Origin: Rhizobiales bacterium 32-66-11
GTDB lineage: Bacteria > Pseudomonadota > Alphaproteobacteria > Rhizobiales > Xanthobacteraceae
Reading direction: 5' to 3'
NCBI GenBank assembly: GCA_002304505.1
Contig: NCEH01000078.1
Location: 1-33,195 of the forward strand
DNA length: 33,195 nucleotides
In this document: positions 33,166 through 33,195 of the stretch, one piece after another
How the letters are laid out: the number at the start of each line of letters is the position of its first letter
How positions within the stretch are numbered: the stretch's first letter is position 1
Translations under genes and position numbers: made by a program
The notes under the pieces: model-generated
The model's input: only the letters and a program-made list of their open reading frames with translations
What the model was told of the DNA's origin: nothing
Database searches by the model: none

Positions 33166-33195
33166 TCAGGCCTCCGGTTCGCCGATGGTGAGGGT
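33166..33195 (-). CDS. C-terminal end of an upstream gene (partial, cut by window edge)
   Basis: The minus strand reads nine sense codons (TLTIGEPEA) and a TGA at 33168-33166, three bases before the PuuE-like start, and the GGAGG of that gene lies inside them. Operon packing makes it likely that this is the 3' end of another operon gene. Too little is visible to name it, and it could be untranslated leader. Confidence 0.35.
   Translation of the reverse strand, partial: TLTIGEPEA

Noticed and set aside
1..33195. CRISPR array, tRNA, rRNA, insertion sequence or phage attachment site
   Set aside because: I looked for regular direct repeats, tRNA-like cloverleaf segments, transposase-like proteins and flanking repeats and saw none; the window is packed with metabolic genes.

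Overview
The window is GC-rich (about two-thirds G+C by eye), densely coding, and made of catabolic and transport genes with no RNA genes, CRISPR array, transposase or phage gene that I could find. Gene content (RutE/RutF-type enzymes, a urea-carboxylase-type ABC transporter, tripartite tricarboxylate transporter genes, FCD-type GntR regulators, AtzG/AtzE-like amidase genes) and an intergenic CCCTCTCCCGC/GCGGGAGAGGG hairpin suggest an alphaproteobacterium, probably Hyphomicrobiales. This is inference; there is no taxonomic marker gene in the window.

Layout. (1) 1-2418: an aldehyde dehydrogenase cut by the left edge, divergent from a PdxA-family dehydrogenase, with two overlapping perfect palindromes between them. 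(2) 2470-7869, minus strand: a six-gene operon read right to left as substrate-binding protein, permease, ATPase (urea-carboxylase-associated ABC type), NtaA/DszA-type flavin monooxygenase, RutE-like reductase and RutF-like flavin reductase. A TetR regulator and a nitrilase-superfamily amidohydrolase are transcribed divergently (8139-9612), with a dense palindromic region at 7904-7936. (3) 9642-18047: an SgaA-like glyoxylate aminotransferase and an FCD GntR regulator on the minus strand, divergent from a FAD/Fe-S 2-hydroxyacid dehydrogenase gene and tctC-tctB-tctA; a clear Rho-independent terminator follows tctA. The FAD/Fe-S gene is broken: about 45-50 codons, including the FAD pyrophosphate loop, are missing and the two parts are in different frames. 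(4) 18112-25808, minus strand: a seven-gene operon (SsuABC/TauABC-like ABC transporter, GntR, ThDP-dependent decarboxylase-like enzyme, aldehyde dehydrogenase, ACMSD-like amidohydrolase). (5) 26044-33195, minus strand: a tightly overlapped operon of a PuuE/CE4-like hydrolase, livH, livM, livK, livG, livF, a small AtzG/GatC-like protein and an amidase-signature amidase; it continues past the right edge.

The theme is uptake of small organic nitrogen or carboxylate compounds, each transporter being linked to the enzymes that would attack its cargo. The most novel-looking unit is region 2. It keeps the last two Rut pathway enzymes but has an NtaA/DszA-type monooxygenase where RutA would be and a nitrilase-type hydrolase where RutB would be. 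This looks like a Rut-like oxidative ring- or amide-cleavage pathway for an unidentified substrate.

No gene-free stretch exceeds 300 bases. The largest gaps (1242-1407, 7870-8138, 11763-11993, 25809-26043) are described as regulatory regions. Starts were chosen from visible Shine-Dalgarno sequences and operon overlaps. All functional names rest on motif and remembered family similarity, not on searches.
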